Translations under genes and position numbers: made by a program | Notes under the pieces: generated by a model | The model's database searches: none | The model's input: only the letters and a program-made list of their open reading frames with translations | What the model was told of the DNA's origin: nothing | Shown here: piece after piece, positions 50,600-59,100 of the stretch | How positions within the stretch are numbered: the first letter of the stretch is position 1 | Layout: each line of letters starts with the position of its first letter | Assembly: GCA_018223385.1 (NCBI GenBank) | Contig: JAGTTR010000011.1 | Span: forward strand, 53,834-117,833 | Source of the DNA: Oscillospiraceae bacterium Marseille-Q3528 | Lineage (GTDB): Bacteria; Bacillota; Clostridia; Lachnospirales; Lachnospiraceae | Direction: 5' to 3' | Length of the DNA stretch: 64,000 bases

Positions 50600-52753
50600 T
50601 TACGCCTTCTTCGCGCCTGCTTTTTCCTGCTTTTTCTTCATCACAAACCAGAGAGCACCGGTGATGCATACGGAAGAGTATGCGCCGCACACGATACCGA
50701 CAATCAGCGGCAGGGCGAACTCCCGGACGGAGGTCACGCCCAGAATGTACAGCACGACCACGGTGATCAGGGTGGTGAAGGAGGTGTAGATGGATCTGGT
50801 CAGCGTCTGGGTGATGCTGCGGTTGACAAGCTCCTCCAGCTCGTCTTTCTTCTTCATAGCTGCCAGATTCTCACGGATCCGGTCGAAGATGACGATGGTG
50901 GCGTTGATGGAATATCCCACAATGGTCAGCATGCAGGCAATGAACGTGTTGCCCACAGAGATCCGTGCCACCGCGTAGAAGGTGAGTACCACCAGCACGT
51001 CATGTACCAGCGCAGCCACGGCACTGGTGGCAAAACGGATATCCTTGAAACGGAACCAGATGTATAACAGCATACCGATGGTGGCAATGATCACAGCAAT
51101 GACCGCATCGGATTTCATCTCAGAGCTGACGGTGGAGCTGATGTTCTCGGAGGTGATCTTGGATTCATCCACGGAGAATGCATCCACCAGCGCGTCGTTG
51201 AGGGACTGGCGCTCCTCTACGGACAGGCTTCTCGTTTTCACCACAATTTCATTGGTGCCGGTAACCTTCTGGATCTGTACATCCCCATCTCCGGTCACGC
51301 CTTCTACTACGGGCTTCACCTGACTGTCGATCTCGTCAATGGTCATGTCATCCTGCATGGTGACAGTGGTGGAAGTACCACCCTTGAACTCCAGGCTGTA
51401 GTTCAGGATATCGCCGCCCTGGGATCTGTGGATGCCCATGGAAATAAAACCGATGATGATGACTGCCAGGGAAGCGGTAAAGAATACCTTCCGTTTTCCC
51501 AGGAAGTTGATGGTCTTGCGCTCCTTCTGCACACCGAAGAACTTCACGTCCTTGCAGCCCAGTGCGATGAATGCGTTCAGGATCAGACGGGTGACCACCA
51601 GAGCCGTAAACATGGAAAGCACGATACCAAGTCCCAGTGTCTGGGCAAATCCCTTGACGCTTCCGGTACCCTTGATGCCCAGCACCAGTGCTGCGATCAG
51701 CGTGGTGATGTTGCCGTCCACGATGGCGGACAGGGCTTTCTGGAAACCGATCTTGGTGGCGGATTTCACCGTCTTGCCGGTGGCCAGTTCCTCCCGGATC
51801 CGGGCAAAAATGATGACGTTGGCGTCCACGGCCATACCGATGGAAAGAATGATACCTGCGATGCCCGGCAAGGTCAGTGTCAGATCAAAGGCATTGATCA
51901 GTGCCAGCATGAGCTCGGTATACACAACCAGCGCCAGGCTGGCTGCCAGACCGGGAATCCGGTATACGATACACATAAAGATAAACACACAGATCAGACC
52001 GATGATACCGGCTTTGACGCTGGTGGAAATGGCGGTCTGTCCCAGCTGGGCACCTACGGTCTTGGACTGCAGCTCGCTCAGCTCTACGGAAAGGGCACCG
52101 ATGCGGATGGTGGAAGCCAGATTGTCTGCTGCCTCAAAGGACTCCAGATGGGTGATATACGCTTCGCCGCCGGTGATGGCACTCTGTACGGTAGGTGCGC
52201 TGATCACTTCACCGTCGTAGACGATAGGCAGGCGCTTGCCGATATTTGCTTCGGTGACCTCGGCAAACTTCTTGGCCCCCTCGTCGGTCAGTGTCAGCTG
52301 TACCACATAATCCTTGCTGCCTGTGGTGCTGTTGGACTGGGTACCGGCCTCTGCCGTCTTGATATCCGTTCCCGCAAGGATGGTCTCCCCGTCCTCATTC
52401 TGGAATTCCAGGGAACCCGGTTTGCCCAGCTCCTCCAGGATCTTGTTGGCGTCTGATACGCCCGGGATCTCAATGTTGATCCGGTCAGAGCCCTCCTGAT
52501 ATACAAGCGCCTCTGTGCTGTAGCCTTCCACACGCTTCTGCAGCTTGTACACCGTATCCTTCATCTGCTCCTTGGTCGGATCTCCTTCGGCTTCATAGGT
52601 GATGCTCACACCGCCGGCCAGGTCCAGGCCCAGCTTGATATTCTTCGCTGCGCCGCTGCCGGTGCTGTCCACCCCGTTGATGCAGGTGAAGCCCAGTGCA
52701 CCGATGACAAGCACGGTCAGGAGCATCACGATCACGCCTCTGCTCTTCTTCAT
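50600..52753 (-). CDS. secDF: Protein translocase subunit SecDF (fused)
   Basis: This 717-residue membrane protein joins SecD and SecF, which use the proton gradient to help export through SecYEG. The SecD half (about 1-420) begins with a helix and has GLDLAGGVSITYEAEG, a periplasmic domain and a five-helix block with GIAGIILSIGMAVDANVIIF. The SecF half (about 435-717) has LEFKGGTSTTVTMQ and VGYSINATIVIFDRIRENL. RND-type conserved acidic residues are present in both halves. It lies downstream of the SCIFF maturase gene. Confidence 0.96.
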   Translation of the reverse strand: MKKSRGVIVMLLTVLVIGALGFTCINGVDSTGSGAAKNIKLGLDLAGGVSITYEAEGDPTKEQMKDTVYKLQKRVEGYSTEALVYQEGSDRINIEIPGVSDANKILEELGKPGSLEFQNEDGETILAGTDIKTAEAGTQSNSTTGSKDYVVQLTLTDEGAKKFAEVTEANIGKRLPIVYDGEVISAPTVQSAITGGEAYITHLESFEAADNLASTIRIGALSVELSELQSKTVGAQLGQTAISTSVKAGIIGLICVFIFMCIVYRIPGLAASLALVVYTELMLALINAFDLTLTLPGIAGIILSIGMAVDANVIIFARIREELATGKTVKSATKIGFQKALSAIVDGNITTLIAALVLGIKGTGSVKGFAQTLGLGIVLSMFTALVVTRLILNAFIALGCKDVKFFGVQKERKTINFLGKRKVFFTASLAVIIIGFISMGIHRSQGGDILNYSLEFKGGTSTTVTMQDDMTIDEIDSQVKPVVEGVTGDGDVQIQKVTGTNEIVVKTRSLSVEERQSLNDALVDAFSVDESKITSENISSTVSSEMKSDAVIAVIIATIGMLLYIWFRFKDIRFATSAVAALVHDVLVVLTFYAVARISVGNTFIACMLTIVGYSINATIVIFDRIRENLAAMKKKDELEELVNRSITQTLTRSIYTSFTTLITVVVLYILGVTSVREFALPLIVGIVCGAYSSVCITGALWFVMKKKQEKAGAKKA

Positions 52754-52890
52754 CTTTTCGCTTACTTCCTTTCTTCTATCTTTCTGTCCTTATCTTTCCT
52801 TCTGCCGCGGGCCTGGCCAAAATCCCTGCGCCCGGACAGACATTTATGATCAGCTGCTCCGCAGACCTGTACAGCCTGTTTTCCTGCAGC

Positions 52891-54252
52891 TTATGCTTCA
52901 TCCTCCGCCAGTGCGGCCTTGATCATGATGGCACACTCCACACGCTTCCGCTCCAGCTCACAGCCGATGTCATAGGCATCGTTGATGGAATGATGGAAAT
53001 TCCAGGAATTGGCTGCACAGCCGCCGCTGCAGTAAAATCTGGCGAAGCAGTCCCGGCATTTTTCCTTGGCGTACACGTTGCACGTCTTGAACTCGTCCCG
53101 GATGTCCTCCCGGACAATGCCGTCATCCACATTTCCCATAAGGAACTCTTCCTGGCCCACAAACTGGTGACACGGGTAAAAATCTCCCCATGGCGTCACG
53201 GCCAGATACTCCGTTCCCGATCCGCAGCCGGACAGGCGCTTTGCCACACAGGGACCGCCGGTCAGGTCGATCATGAAATGGAAGAAATTAAAATGCTCTC
53301 CGGCTTTTTCCCGGCGCACGATCTCGGCAGCCAGGCGGTCATACTCTTCACAGAGAACCGGCACATCCTCCTCCCGGATGGCGTAATCTGCCTCCGGCGG
53401 TGCCACCACCGGCTCCACAGAAATCTGCTTGAAGCCCAAATCTGCCATGTGCAGTACATCTTTGGCAAAATCCAGATTGTAATGGGTAAACGTACCTCTC
53501 ACATAATAGTTGGTCTGATTCCGGCTCTCGGCCATCTTCTGGAACTTGGGCACGATCTGGTCGTAGCTGCCCTGGCCGCCCCGGAACGGACGCATCATGT
53601 CGTTGATCTCTTTTCTGCCGTCCAGGCTTAAGACCACGTTGCCCATCTCTTTGTTGACGAACTCCTGTACCTCGTCATTTAAGAGAATGCCGTTGGTCGT
53701 CAGGGTGAAACGGAAATTCTTGTCGTGGATCTTCTCCTGCTCTCTGCCGTAAGCCACCAGGTCTTTCACCACCTGCCAGTTCATCAGCGGCTCACCGCCG
53801 AAAAAGTCCACCTCCAGATTTCTTCTGTTGCCGGAATTGGCAATGAGGAAATCCAGTGCTTTCTTGCCTACCTCAAAACTCATGAGCGCTCTGCGGCCGT
53901 GGTACTCGCCTTCCTCCGCAAAGCAGTATTTACAGGCCAGATTACAGTCATGGGCAATGTGCAGACAGAGCGCCTTGACAACGGTCTTGCGCTTCTTGAA
54001 ATCCATAATGTAATCTCGGTAAATGTCCTCTGTAAAAAGCTGTCCGGCATCCTTCAGCGCCCGGATGTCCTCCAGCACTTCCCGGATATCGTTTTCCGGG
54101 TAGCTGCCCTTCAGCTCCTGTACGATCTCTTCCTCACTCTTCTTATCATAAAGAGCAATGGCATCGTAGGCCAGATCATCCACCACATGAACAGAACCGC
54201 TGTTCACGTCCAGCACGATATTCCGGCCGTTGTTCTTATATTGATGAACCAT
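52891..54252 (-). CDS. scfB: SCIFF peptide maturase, radical SAM/SPASM
   Basis: This 453-residue enzyme installs thioether cross-links in the SCIFF peptide encoded just upstream. It has an N-terminal peptide-recognition (RRE-like) domain (about 1-85), the radical SAM motif CNLACKYCFAEEG (CxxxCxxC, ~118), and a SPASM region with many cysteines near 340-430 (GCGSGTEYLAV, CRDCFARFYCSGGCAANSW) for auxiliary iron-sulfur clusters. ATG 54252 is six bases from AGGAGG. Family knowledge: SCIFF and its maturase are near-universal in Clostridia; the peptide's job is unknown. Confidence 0.95.
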   Translation of the reverse strand: MVHQYKNNGRNIVLDVNSGSVHVVDDLAYDAIALYDKKSEEEIVQELKGSYPENDIREVLEDIRALKDAGQLFTEDIYRDYIMDFKKRKTVVKALCLHIAHDCNLACKYCFAEEGEYHGRRALMSFEVGKKALDFLIANSGNRRNLEVDFFGGEPLMNWQVVKDLVAYGREQEKIHDKNFRFTLTTNGILLNDEVQEFVNKEMGNVVLSLDGRKEINDMMRPFRGGQGSYDQIVPKFQKMAESRNQTNYYVRGTFTHYNLDFAKDVLHMADLGFKQISVEPVVAPPEADYAIREEDVPVLCEEYDRLAAEIVRREKAGEHFNFFHFMIDLTGGPCVAKRLSGCGSGTEYLAVTPWGDFYPCHQFVGQEEFLMGNVDDGIVREDIRDEFKTCNVYAKEKCRDCFARFYCSGGCAANSWNFHHSINDAYDIGCELERKRVECAIMIKAALAEDEA

Positions 54253-54293
54253 TCTCATCCTCCTGCTAACTGTATAATGTAAAGTAACAGCAT

Positions 54294-54324
54294 AATAAGC
54301 AGCGGCAGGTTGCCGCTGCTTATT
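54294..54324 (-). terminator. Hairpin between scfA and scfB
   Basis: AATAAGCAGCGGCA and TGCCGCTGCTTATT form a 14-bp perfect stem with a GGT loop. There is no proper U-tract on the minus strand, so it is probably a partial terminator or 3' stabiliser keeping precursor peptide levels above the enzyme. Confidence 0.6.
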
Positions 54325-54350
54325 ATAAATAGTTTCTGAATAACCAGAAT

Positions 54351-54494
54351 TTATCTTGCGTTCTCACAGCTCTGATTGCCAACTGTGCAGGAAGTCTTAC
54401 ATGCAGACTGACAGGATGTCTGGCATTCGCCGCATCCGCCCTTCTTCATTGTTCCCTGTAAACCTCTGGTGTTCAGTGTCTTGATATGTGCCAT
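54351..54494 (-). CDS. scfA: SCIFF ribosomal peptide precursor (47 aa, six cysteines)
   Basis: The 47-residue peptide starts MAHIKTLNTRGLQGTMKKGG after AGGAGG and has cysteines at 21, 24, 28, 32, 36 and 43 in the segment CGECQTSCQSACKTSC and SCENAR. That matches SCIFF (six cysteines in forty-five residues). The maturase gene follows 98 bases downstream. It has its own promoter at 54571-54599. The upstream in-frame extension to 54599 crosses the promoter and is rejected. Confidence 0.96.
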   Translation of the reverse strand: MAHIKTLNTRGLQGTMKKGGCGECQTSCQSACKTSCTVGNQSCENAR

Positions 54495-54570
54495 GATATC
54501 TACCTCCTGTTCATTCCTCGATTGTCCTACCGCGGCAGTGATAACTGGCACCCGCAGTAATATCTGGAAT

Positions 54571-54599
54571 ATTATATCACAATCCCACAGTCTTTTCAA
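54571..54599 (-). promoter_or_regulatory. Promoter of the SCIFF operon
   Basis: On the minus strand TTGAAA (54599-54594) and TATAAT (54576-54571) are 17 bases apart. The element overlaps the last codons of the HD-domain gene, whose TGA directly precedes the -10 box. Confidence 0.85.
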
Positions 54600-55134
54600 C
54601 CTCCCGCATGGCCAAAATCGTCCGTTCCAGCAATTCGTCCAGCGACCAGCCCAGCATATCCGCGCCGCGCTGGATCACCTCCCGGGAACACCCGGCCGCA
54701 AACTTGGGGGTTTTATACTTCTTTTTCAGAGATTTCAGCTCCAGATCCATGGTACTCTTCGATGGCCGCATGAGCGCCACCGCACCGATAAGCCCGGTGA
54801 GCTCGTCCGTGGCATACAACACCTTCTCCATCTCATGCTCCGGCCGGATATCCACCGTAATGGCATATCCGTGGCTGGCGGTGGCGTGGATGATGTCCTC
54901 CGGCACGCCCCGCTCTCTCATGATCTGCTGGGAACGGATGCAGTGCTCCTCGGGATACTGTTCAAAATCCAGGTCGTGGAGCAATCCCACGATACCCCAG
55001 AACTCCTCCTGATCTGCATATCCCAGCTCTCTGGCGAAATATTTCATCACGCCCTCCACCGTCTGGGCGTGTTTTAAATGGAACACGTCCTGATTGTACT
55101 CTGTCAGCAGTTCCCATGCCTCTTCTCTGGTCAT
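54577..55134 (-). CDS. HD-domain hydrolase (185 aa)
   Basis: A single HD domain occupies most of the protein: HLKHAQTVEGVMKYFARELG (first His), GIVGLLHDLDFEQYPEEHC (HD pair, ~50), HATASHGYAITVDI and ATDELTGLIGAVALMRPSK. It is likely a metal-dependent phosphohydrolase acting on a nucleotide or similar substrate. The ATG follows AGAGG. It lies between the radical SAM gene and the SCIFF promoter; no functional tie to SCIFF is evident. Confidence 0.85.
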   Translation of the reverse strand: MTREEAWELLTEYNQDVFHLKHAQTVEGVMKYFARELGYADQEEFWGIVGLLHDLDFEQYPEEHCIRSQQIMRERGVPEDIIHATASHGYAITVDIRPEHEMEKVLYATDELTGLIGAVALMRPSKSTMDLELKSLKKKYKTPKFAAGCSREVIQRGADMLGWSLDELLERTILAMREVEKTVGL

Positions 55135-55199
55135 ATCTTTTCCTCTTTTCTGTTGTTCCTGCTGCCTGCCCGCTCTGCGGCAGCTGAAACAGCCGCGTC

Positions 55200-56069
55200 T
55201 TACAGTCCCCGGAAGCCCTCCGGTTTGTAAGCGCGCTGCTCCATTACCTGATGAAGCTGTGCCAGAAGCTTCGGCGTATCCTGGTTCAGAGTTCCGCCCA
55301 GCGGCACATAATTGGAAGCGTGATTTGATCGGAAAATACTTCCCTGGCTGTCTGTATTTTCCAGAAACAGCACCATTTCCCGGGCCACCTCATCGGCGGT
55401 CAGAAGTTCAAACTTTCCTGCCTTATGCTGCTCATAGAGCGGTGTGCCCGGCTCCAGCATCAGCGTCAGGATGCTGACATACTCCGGCTTTACAGCGCTG
55501 ACGAGCCGTCCGGATGCCACGGCATGCTGCTCCAGACGATCCCGGCCGCCCAGGCCTGAAATCAGTGTCACAGATACCTTGATGCCCGCCGCTTTCAGCT
55601 TCAGGCAGGCTTCCCGGATCTGTTCTGCCGTCGCCTGCTTCTTCACATCCCGCAGGATCTCGTCATCTCCGGACTCCGCGCCGATATAGATCATATCCAG
55701 CCCGGCTTCCTTCAGAAGCTTCAATTCCTCCGGTGTCTTCGCCAGCACATCCAGCGGTGCCCCGTATGCGGATACCCGTTCCAGCCGCGGAAACAGCTGC
55801 CGGATAACCTTTAAAATACTGAGCAGATCCTCGGTCTTCACGACCAGGGCATCTCCGTCAGCAAGAAAAATCCGTTGTACGTAAGATCCGTAATATTGCT
55901 TCGCAGATCTGAGATCCTCTGCCACCTCCTCCAACCGGCGGACGCGGAACTTCTTTTCCTTATACATACTGCAGAATGTGCACGTATTTCTCGCACATCC
56001 AATGGTCAGCTGTATGATCAAACTGCGTGCTTCACTCGGGGGTCTGTAAACCATTCCTTCATATCTCAT
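55200..56069 (-). CDS. Radical SAM protein (Elp3/B12-binding-like type)
   Basis: This 289-residue protein has CARNTCTFCSMY (~25), a Cx4Cx2C variant of the radical SAM iron-sulfur motif, then FLADGDALVV, YGAPLDVLAK, MIYIGAESGDDEIL and VSVTLISGLGGRDRLEQHA, which follow the usual barrel order. The C-terminus (IFRSNHASNYVPLGGTLNQD) is typical of a clostridial subgroup with unknown substrate. ATG follows AAAGGAG. It is probably co-transcribed with the HD gene 65 bases downstream. Confidence 0.85.
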   Translation of the reverse strand: MRYEGMVYRPPSEARSLIIQLTIGCARNTCTFCSMYKEKKFRVRRLEEVAEDLRSAKQYYGSYVQRIFLADGDALVVKTEDLLSILKVIRQLFPRLERVSAYGAPLDVLAKTPEELKLLKEAGLDMIYIGAESGDDEILRDVKKQATAEQIREACLKLKAAGIKVSVTLISGLGGRDRLEQHAVASGRLVSAVKPEYVSILTLMLEPGTPLYEQHKAGKFELLTADEVAREMVLFLENTDSQGSIFRSNHASNYVPLGGTLNQDTPKLLAQLHQVMEQRAYKPEGFRGL

Positions 56070-56285
56070 ATATTCCGGCTCCTTTTACTTTGCCCCATCA
56101 TCTTCCTGAAAATCCTCGATGCTCCTGCCTACCCCTGACAGGAAAAAACACATCTTTTAAGTATTCTAATTCTCTTTCCCCCTCCTGTCAACACAAACGT
56201 ACCCCTTCTGACGCGCAAACTTCTCCCGCGTTTCCGGCAAAGTTTTCTCTTTTCTTTTTTCCCGTTTTGTATTACAATATAGGAT

Positions 56286-56407
56286 ATGATGCCAGGACTT
56301 TGAGGCCCGCCCCGATATGAGCATAAAAGTAGGATGATAATCCCACGATATGCGAATGTCGATGAGGATTGTGGGAGTGCGTAGCACGGAACAATCCGCA
56401 GGCATCA
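56286..56407 (+). repeat. Structured repeat, family 2, copy F3
   Basis: TGATGCC (56287-56293) and GGCATCA (56401-56407) are outer arms. Inside are GTAGGAT-gat-AATCCCAC, GATATGCGAATG and GGATTGT-ggga-GTGC-gta-GCAC-gga-ACAATCC. CCCCGA in the left part can pair with TCGGGG just right of the outer arm, as in copy F1. It lies in the gene-free stretch 56070-56467, 60 bases upstream of the acidic protein gene; the remainder is AT-rich. Confidence 0.72.
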
Positions 56408-56467
56408 AAGTCGGGGGATTTAAATCTCGACATCTAGCAATTTCCAACAGAAAGGAATGTATCTCAT

Positions 56468-56815
56468 ATGAAAAAATCCGGAAAATGGATCCTCTCTGCC
56501 GCTGTGGTCACCATCGCAGCCGCAGTTACCGCTTATTTTGTTAAAAACCGCAGCCAGGAAAAGCAGGAGGACGATTTCGACGACTTTGATGATTTTGACG
56601 ACTTCGACGAGGAACTGGATCAGGAGGAAGCGGGCGAACCCTTCTCCAGAGAATATGTGTCCCTGAACCGGACACACCAGACAGAGAACGCAGACACCGC
56701 TGCACCTGCACAGGATGCCTCTGAGCCTGCACAGGATACCCCCGAGGAAGAGGTGACCGTCAGTGATGCCCCGTCTTCCGACACCATCGCCGAGGAGGAG
56801 CCCGGACAGGAATAA
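56468..56815 (+). CDS. Membrane-anchored acidic low-complexity protein (115 aa)
   Basis: An N-terminal hydrophobic helix (residues 7-24, WILSAAVVTIAAAVTAYFV) is followed by a run of Asp-Phe pairs (DDFDDFDDFDDFDEELDQEE cut at positions 36-55) and a Pro/Glu/Ala-rich tail. No enzymatic motif. The underlying DNA repeats GACGACTTTGATGATTTTGA-like units, so length may vary by slippage. ATG follows AAAGGAA at eight bases. Function unknown; it could be a calcium-binding or electrostatic surface or membrane-associated linker. Confidence 0.7.
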   Translation: MKKSGKWILSAAVVTIAAAVTAYFVKNRSQEKQEDDFDDFDDFDDFDEELDQEEAGEPFSREYVSLNRTHQTENADTAAPAQDASEPAQDTPEEEVTVSDAPSSDTIAEEEPGQE

Positions 56816-56908
56816 GCCCGAAGCAACGCTCGCAAAGCTTGCTGCTGGCCGTTTCTGCCAAATATAATATCGTCTATAGGATAGGACACACTTTCTTATC
56901 ATAAAAAA

Positions 56909-56955
56909 GAACGATGGAATTTTCTCAATCGGGAATCTTCCATCGTTCTCTTTTA
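56909..56955. terminator. Terminator between convergent genes
   Basis: GAACGATGGAA and TTCCATCGTTC form an 11-bp stem around an 18-base loop, with A-rich left and T-rich right flanks. It can stop both the acidic-protein gene and the EamA transporter gene. Confidence 0.78.
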
Positions 56956-57040
56956 TTCTTATGCATTTACGTTCTTTCTGTTCTCAGGATCTCATCTGTC
57001 ACAGGCTTTCCATCCTGTTTTCACGTCTTTTTCGCATGCT

Positions 57041-57925
57041 CTACAGCTGCGCCAGGATGATCCCGGCAAAAACCAGCCCGCAGCCCAACATCTCCCGGGG
57101 CGACAGCGCCTGCCCCAGCAGCACCCAGCCCGCCAGCATGGCAAACACCGATTCCATACTCATCAGAAGAGACGCCACCACCGGGTCGGTGTCCTTCTGG
57201 GCCAGGATCTGCAGCGTATACCCTGCACCGCTGGACAGCACGCCCGCATAGACGATGGGCAGCCACGCCCGGGTCATCGCCGAAAAAGACACCGGCTCCA
57301 CCAGCAGCATGCTCACCCCCGCCAGCGCCGCGCACACAAAAAACTGAATACAGGACATCCGCACACCGTCCACCTGGGGCGAAAAATGGTCAATGACGAG
57401 AATGTGGCAGGCAAAGGCCACTGCACACAGCAGCTCCAGAAAATCCCCGGCACTGATGGAGAAACCTTCGGTGATGCACAGAAAATACATGCCCACCACG
57501 GCCAGTGCCACGCTGATCCACAGCTTCCGCCGGATGCGCTGCCCCGTAAAAATCCGCAGAAAGGGCACGATGATGATATACAGCGCCGTGATAAATCCGG
57601 CTTTTCCCACCGTTGTATACTGTATGCCGTACTGCTGCAGGCTGCTGGCCAGAAACAGCACGCAGCCACAGCACACGCCGCCGATCAGCAGCGGTCGTTT
57701 CGGCATCTGCCGCTTTTTCTCCCGCTCCGCCTCCGGCGTCAGGTGGTCCATCAGAAAGATGCAGGGGATAAGCACCAACCCGCCCAGGACACTTCTGGCA
57801 AAAAGAAAGGCAAAGGGCCCCACATAATCCATGCCCGCACTCTGGGCCACAAATGCAATACCCCAGATAAATGCTGTCAGCAACAGCAGCGCGTTTCCTT
57901 TTGCTTTTTTCGTGTTGATGTTCAT
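57041..57925 (-). CDS. DMT-superfamily transporter (EamA family)
   Basis: This 294-residue protein has about ten helices in two EamA repeats (about 10-140 and 155-290). ALLLLTAFIWGIAFVAQSAG, GKAGFITALYIIIVPFLRIF and LLSSGAGYTLQILAQKDTDP with SVFAMLAGWVLLGQALSPRE are typical. It exports or imports small metabolites; substrate unknown. Start ATG follows GGAGAG. Confidence 0.9.
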   Translation of the reverse strand: MNINTKKAKGNALLLLTAFIWGIAFVAQSAGMDYVGPFAFLFARSVLGGLVLIPCIFLMDHLTPEAEREKKRQMPKRPLLIGGVCCGCVLFLASSLQQYGIQYTTVGKAGFITALYIIIVPFLRIFTGQRIRRKLWISVALAVVGMYFLCITEGFSISAGDFLELLCAVAFACHILVIDHFSPQVDGVRMSCIQFFVCAALAGVSMLLVEPVSFSAMTRAWLPIVYAGVLSSGAGYTLQILAQKDTDPVVASLLMSMESVFAMLAGWVLLGQALSPREMLGCGLVFAGIILAQL

Positions 57926-58035
57926 GCTTCTTCTCTCCGTCCTGTTCTTTTCTGCACAGCCTTTTCCGGTTCTTCCTGTGTCAGTATTTTCTTCATTCTA
58001 TGTATTGGTTTCCGCTGCCACCTTTTCCGGCAGTG

Positions 58036-58971
58036 TTATTCCTTTTGATCCTTGCGCTTCCGTTCCTCCAGGCTTTCCTTCAGCATCTTCAGCGCTTCCT
58101 TAAACTCCTCAGAGGTGGCAGACGGGCTGCTCTTCAACAGGCTTCTGCCGTAGAAATCCAGACCGTTTTTCTTCACCTGGGTCAGCTTCTCCCGGGTTAC
58201 GGCCACTTTTGTTTTCAGGCCCTCGAATTCAGGCAGCTTCTCGCCCAGCTTTTCCTTCTGGGACTCCAGACGGCTGACGGTATTTTCCAGTCTTGCCAGC
58301 GGTCCTTCCAGACGCTCTTCCAGCCGTTTTTCCAGTTCTTCCTTCTTCTCCAGCATATCCGCCTGGGCAAAGGCCACGATCACGTTGGCCCGGTTCTGCA
58401 GGTTGTCCAGATCGCCCTTCAATGCGGTCAGCTTCACCAGCACATCCCGGACATCCAGGGCTGCCTTGAAGGAAAGTGCCATATCCACGCCCACCAGTGC
58501 CGTCAGCACATGGGTCACCACCGACACCAGCTGTTCATTCAGCCCCAGAACAAACCGTTCAATGGGCGGATGAATGACCTTCAAAAGGAAAATGGTCAGA
58601 CCGCCCCAGGCCAGTGTGGAGGACAGGCAGATCTGTCCTTTGTAGTTGAATTTCTGCTTGCTGTAGTCCCAGTAACGCACCTTGAACAGCTTCTCCATGC
58701 ACACACCGGTGACATATTCCAGCGCTGTAGCCGCAATACAGCCGGCCAGATAAACAAGCACCAGATGATTTTCCACCGGAATAGACACGAACAGCATAAG
58801 GATCGCACCACTCCCGTACAACGGCAGGAACGGCCCCCTCATGAAGCCGCGGTTCACAAACCGGTGCTTACACAGGGATACATATGTACTCTCAAAAATC
58901 CATCCGAAAAAACAGTAAATAAAGAAAAACAACAGCCACTGGTCTGTCGTATAGCTGAATATCGCATGCAT
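58036..58971 (-). CDS. CmpB-like putative ABC-transporter type IV membrane protein (311 aa)
   Basis: The N-terminal half (about 1-165) has five or six helices with FFIYCFFGWIFESTYVSLCK, RGFMRGPFLPLYGSGAILML and ATALEYVTGVCMEKLFKVRY, WDYS, the pattern of PF06541. The C-terminal half (about 185-305) is a long charged helical/coiled-coil region, apparently an extra for this family. Despite the family name no ATPase gene lies nearby. Function unknown. Confidence 0.78.
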   Translation of the reverse strand: MHAIFSYTTDQWLLFFFIYCFFGWIFESTYVSLCKHRFVNRGFMRGPFLPLYGSGAILMLFVSIPVENHLVLVYLAGCIAATALEYVTGVCMEKLFKVRYWDYSKQKFNYKGQICLSSTLAWGGLTIFLLKVIHPPIERFVLGLNEQLVSVVTHVLTALVGVDMALSFKAALDVRDVLVKLTALKGDLDNLQNRANVIVAFAQADMLEKKEELEKRLEERLEGPLARLENTVSRLESQKEKLGEKLPEFEGLKTKVAVTREKLTQVKKNGLDFYGRSLLKSSPSATSEEFKEALKMLKESLEERKRKDQKE

Positions 58972-59025
58972 AAGTGCATTTCATCCTTTCTCTTGCCAAC
59001 TGTATACGCTTTGTCTTAATATATA

Positions 59026-59072
59026 ATTGCCGGGATTGTGAAAGTGCCGGGCACGAAACAATCCTCCGGCAA
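59026..59072. repeat. Isolated nested hairpin related to the family 2 arm
   Basis: ATTGCCGG pairs with CCGGCAAT, and inside it GATTGT-gaaa-GTGC-cgg-GCAC-gaa-ACAATC. That inner arrangement is the same as the terminal arm of family 2. It sits 29 bases upstream of the recombinase-like gene. Confidence 0.6.
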
Positions 59073-59100
59073 TATACAACAGGAAATGAGGTATGAACCC

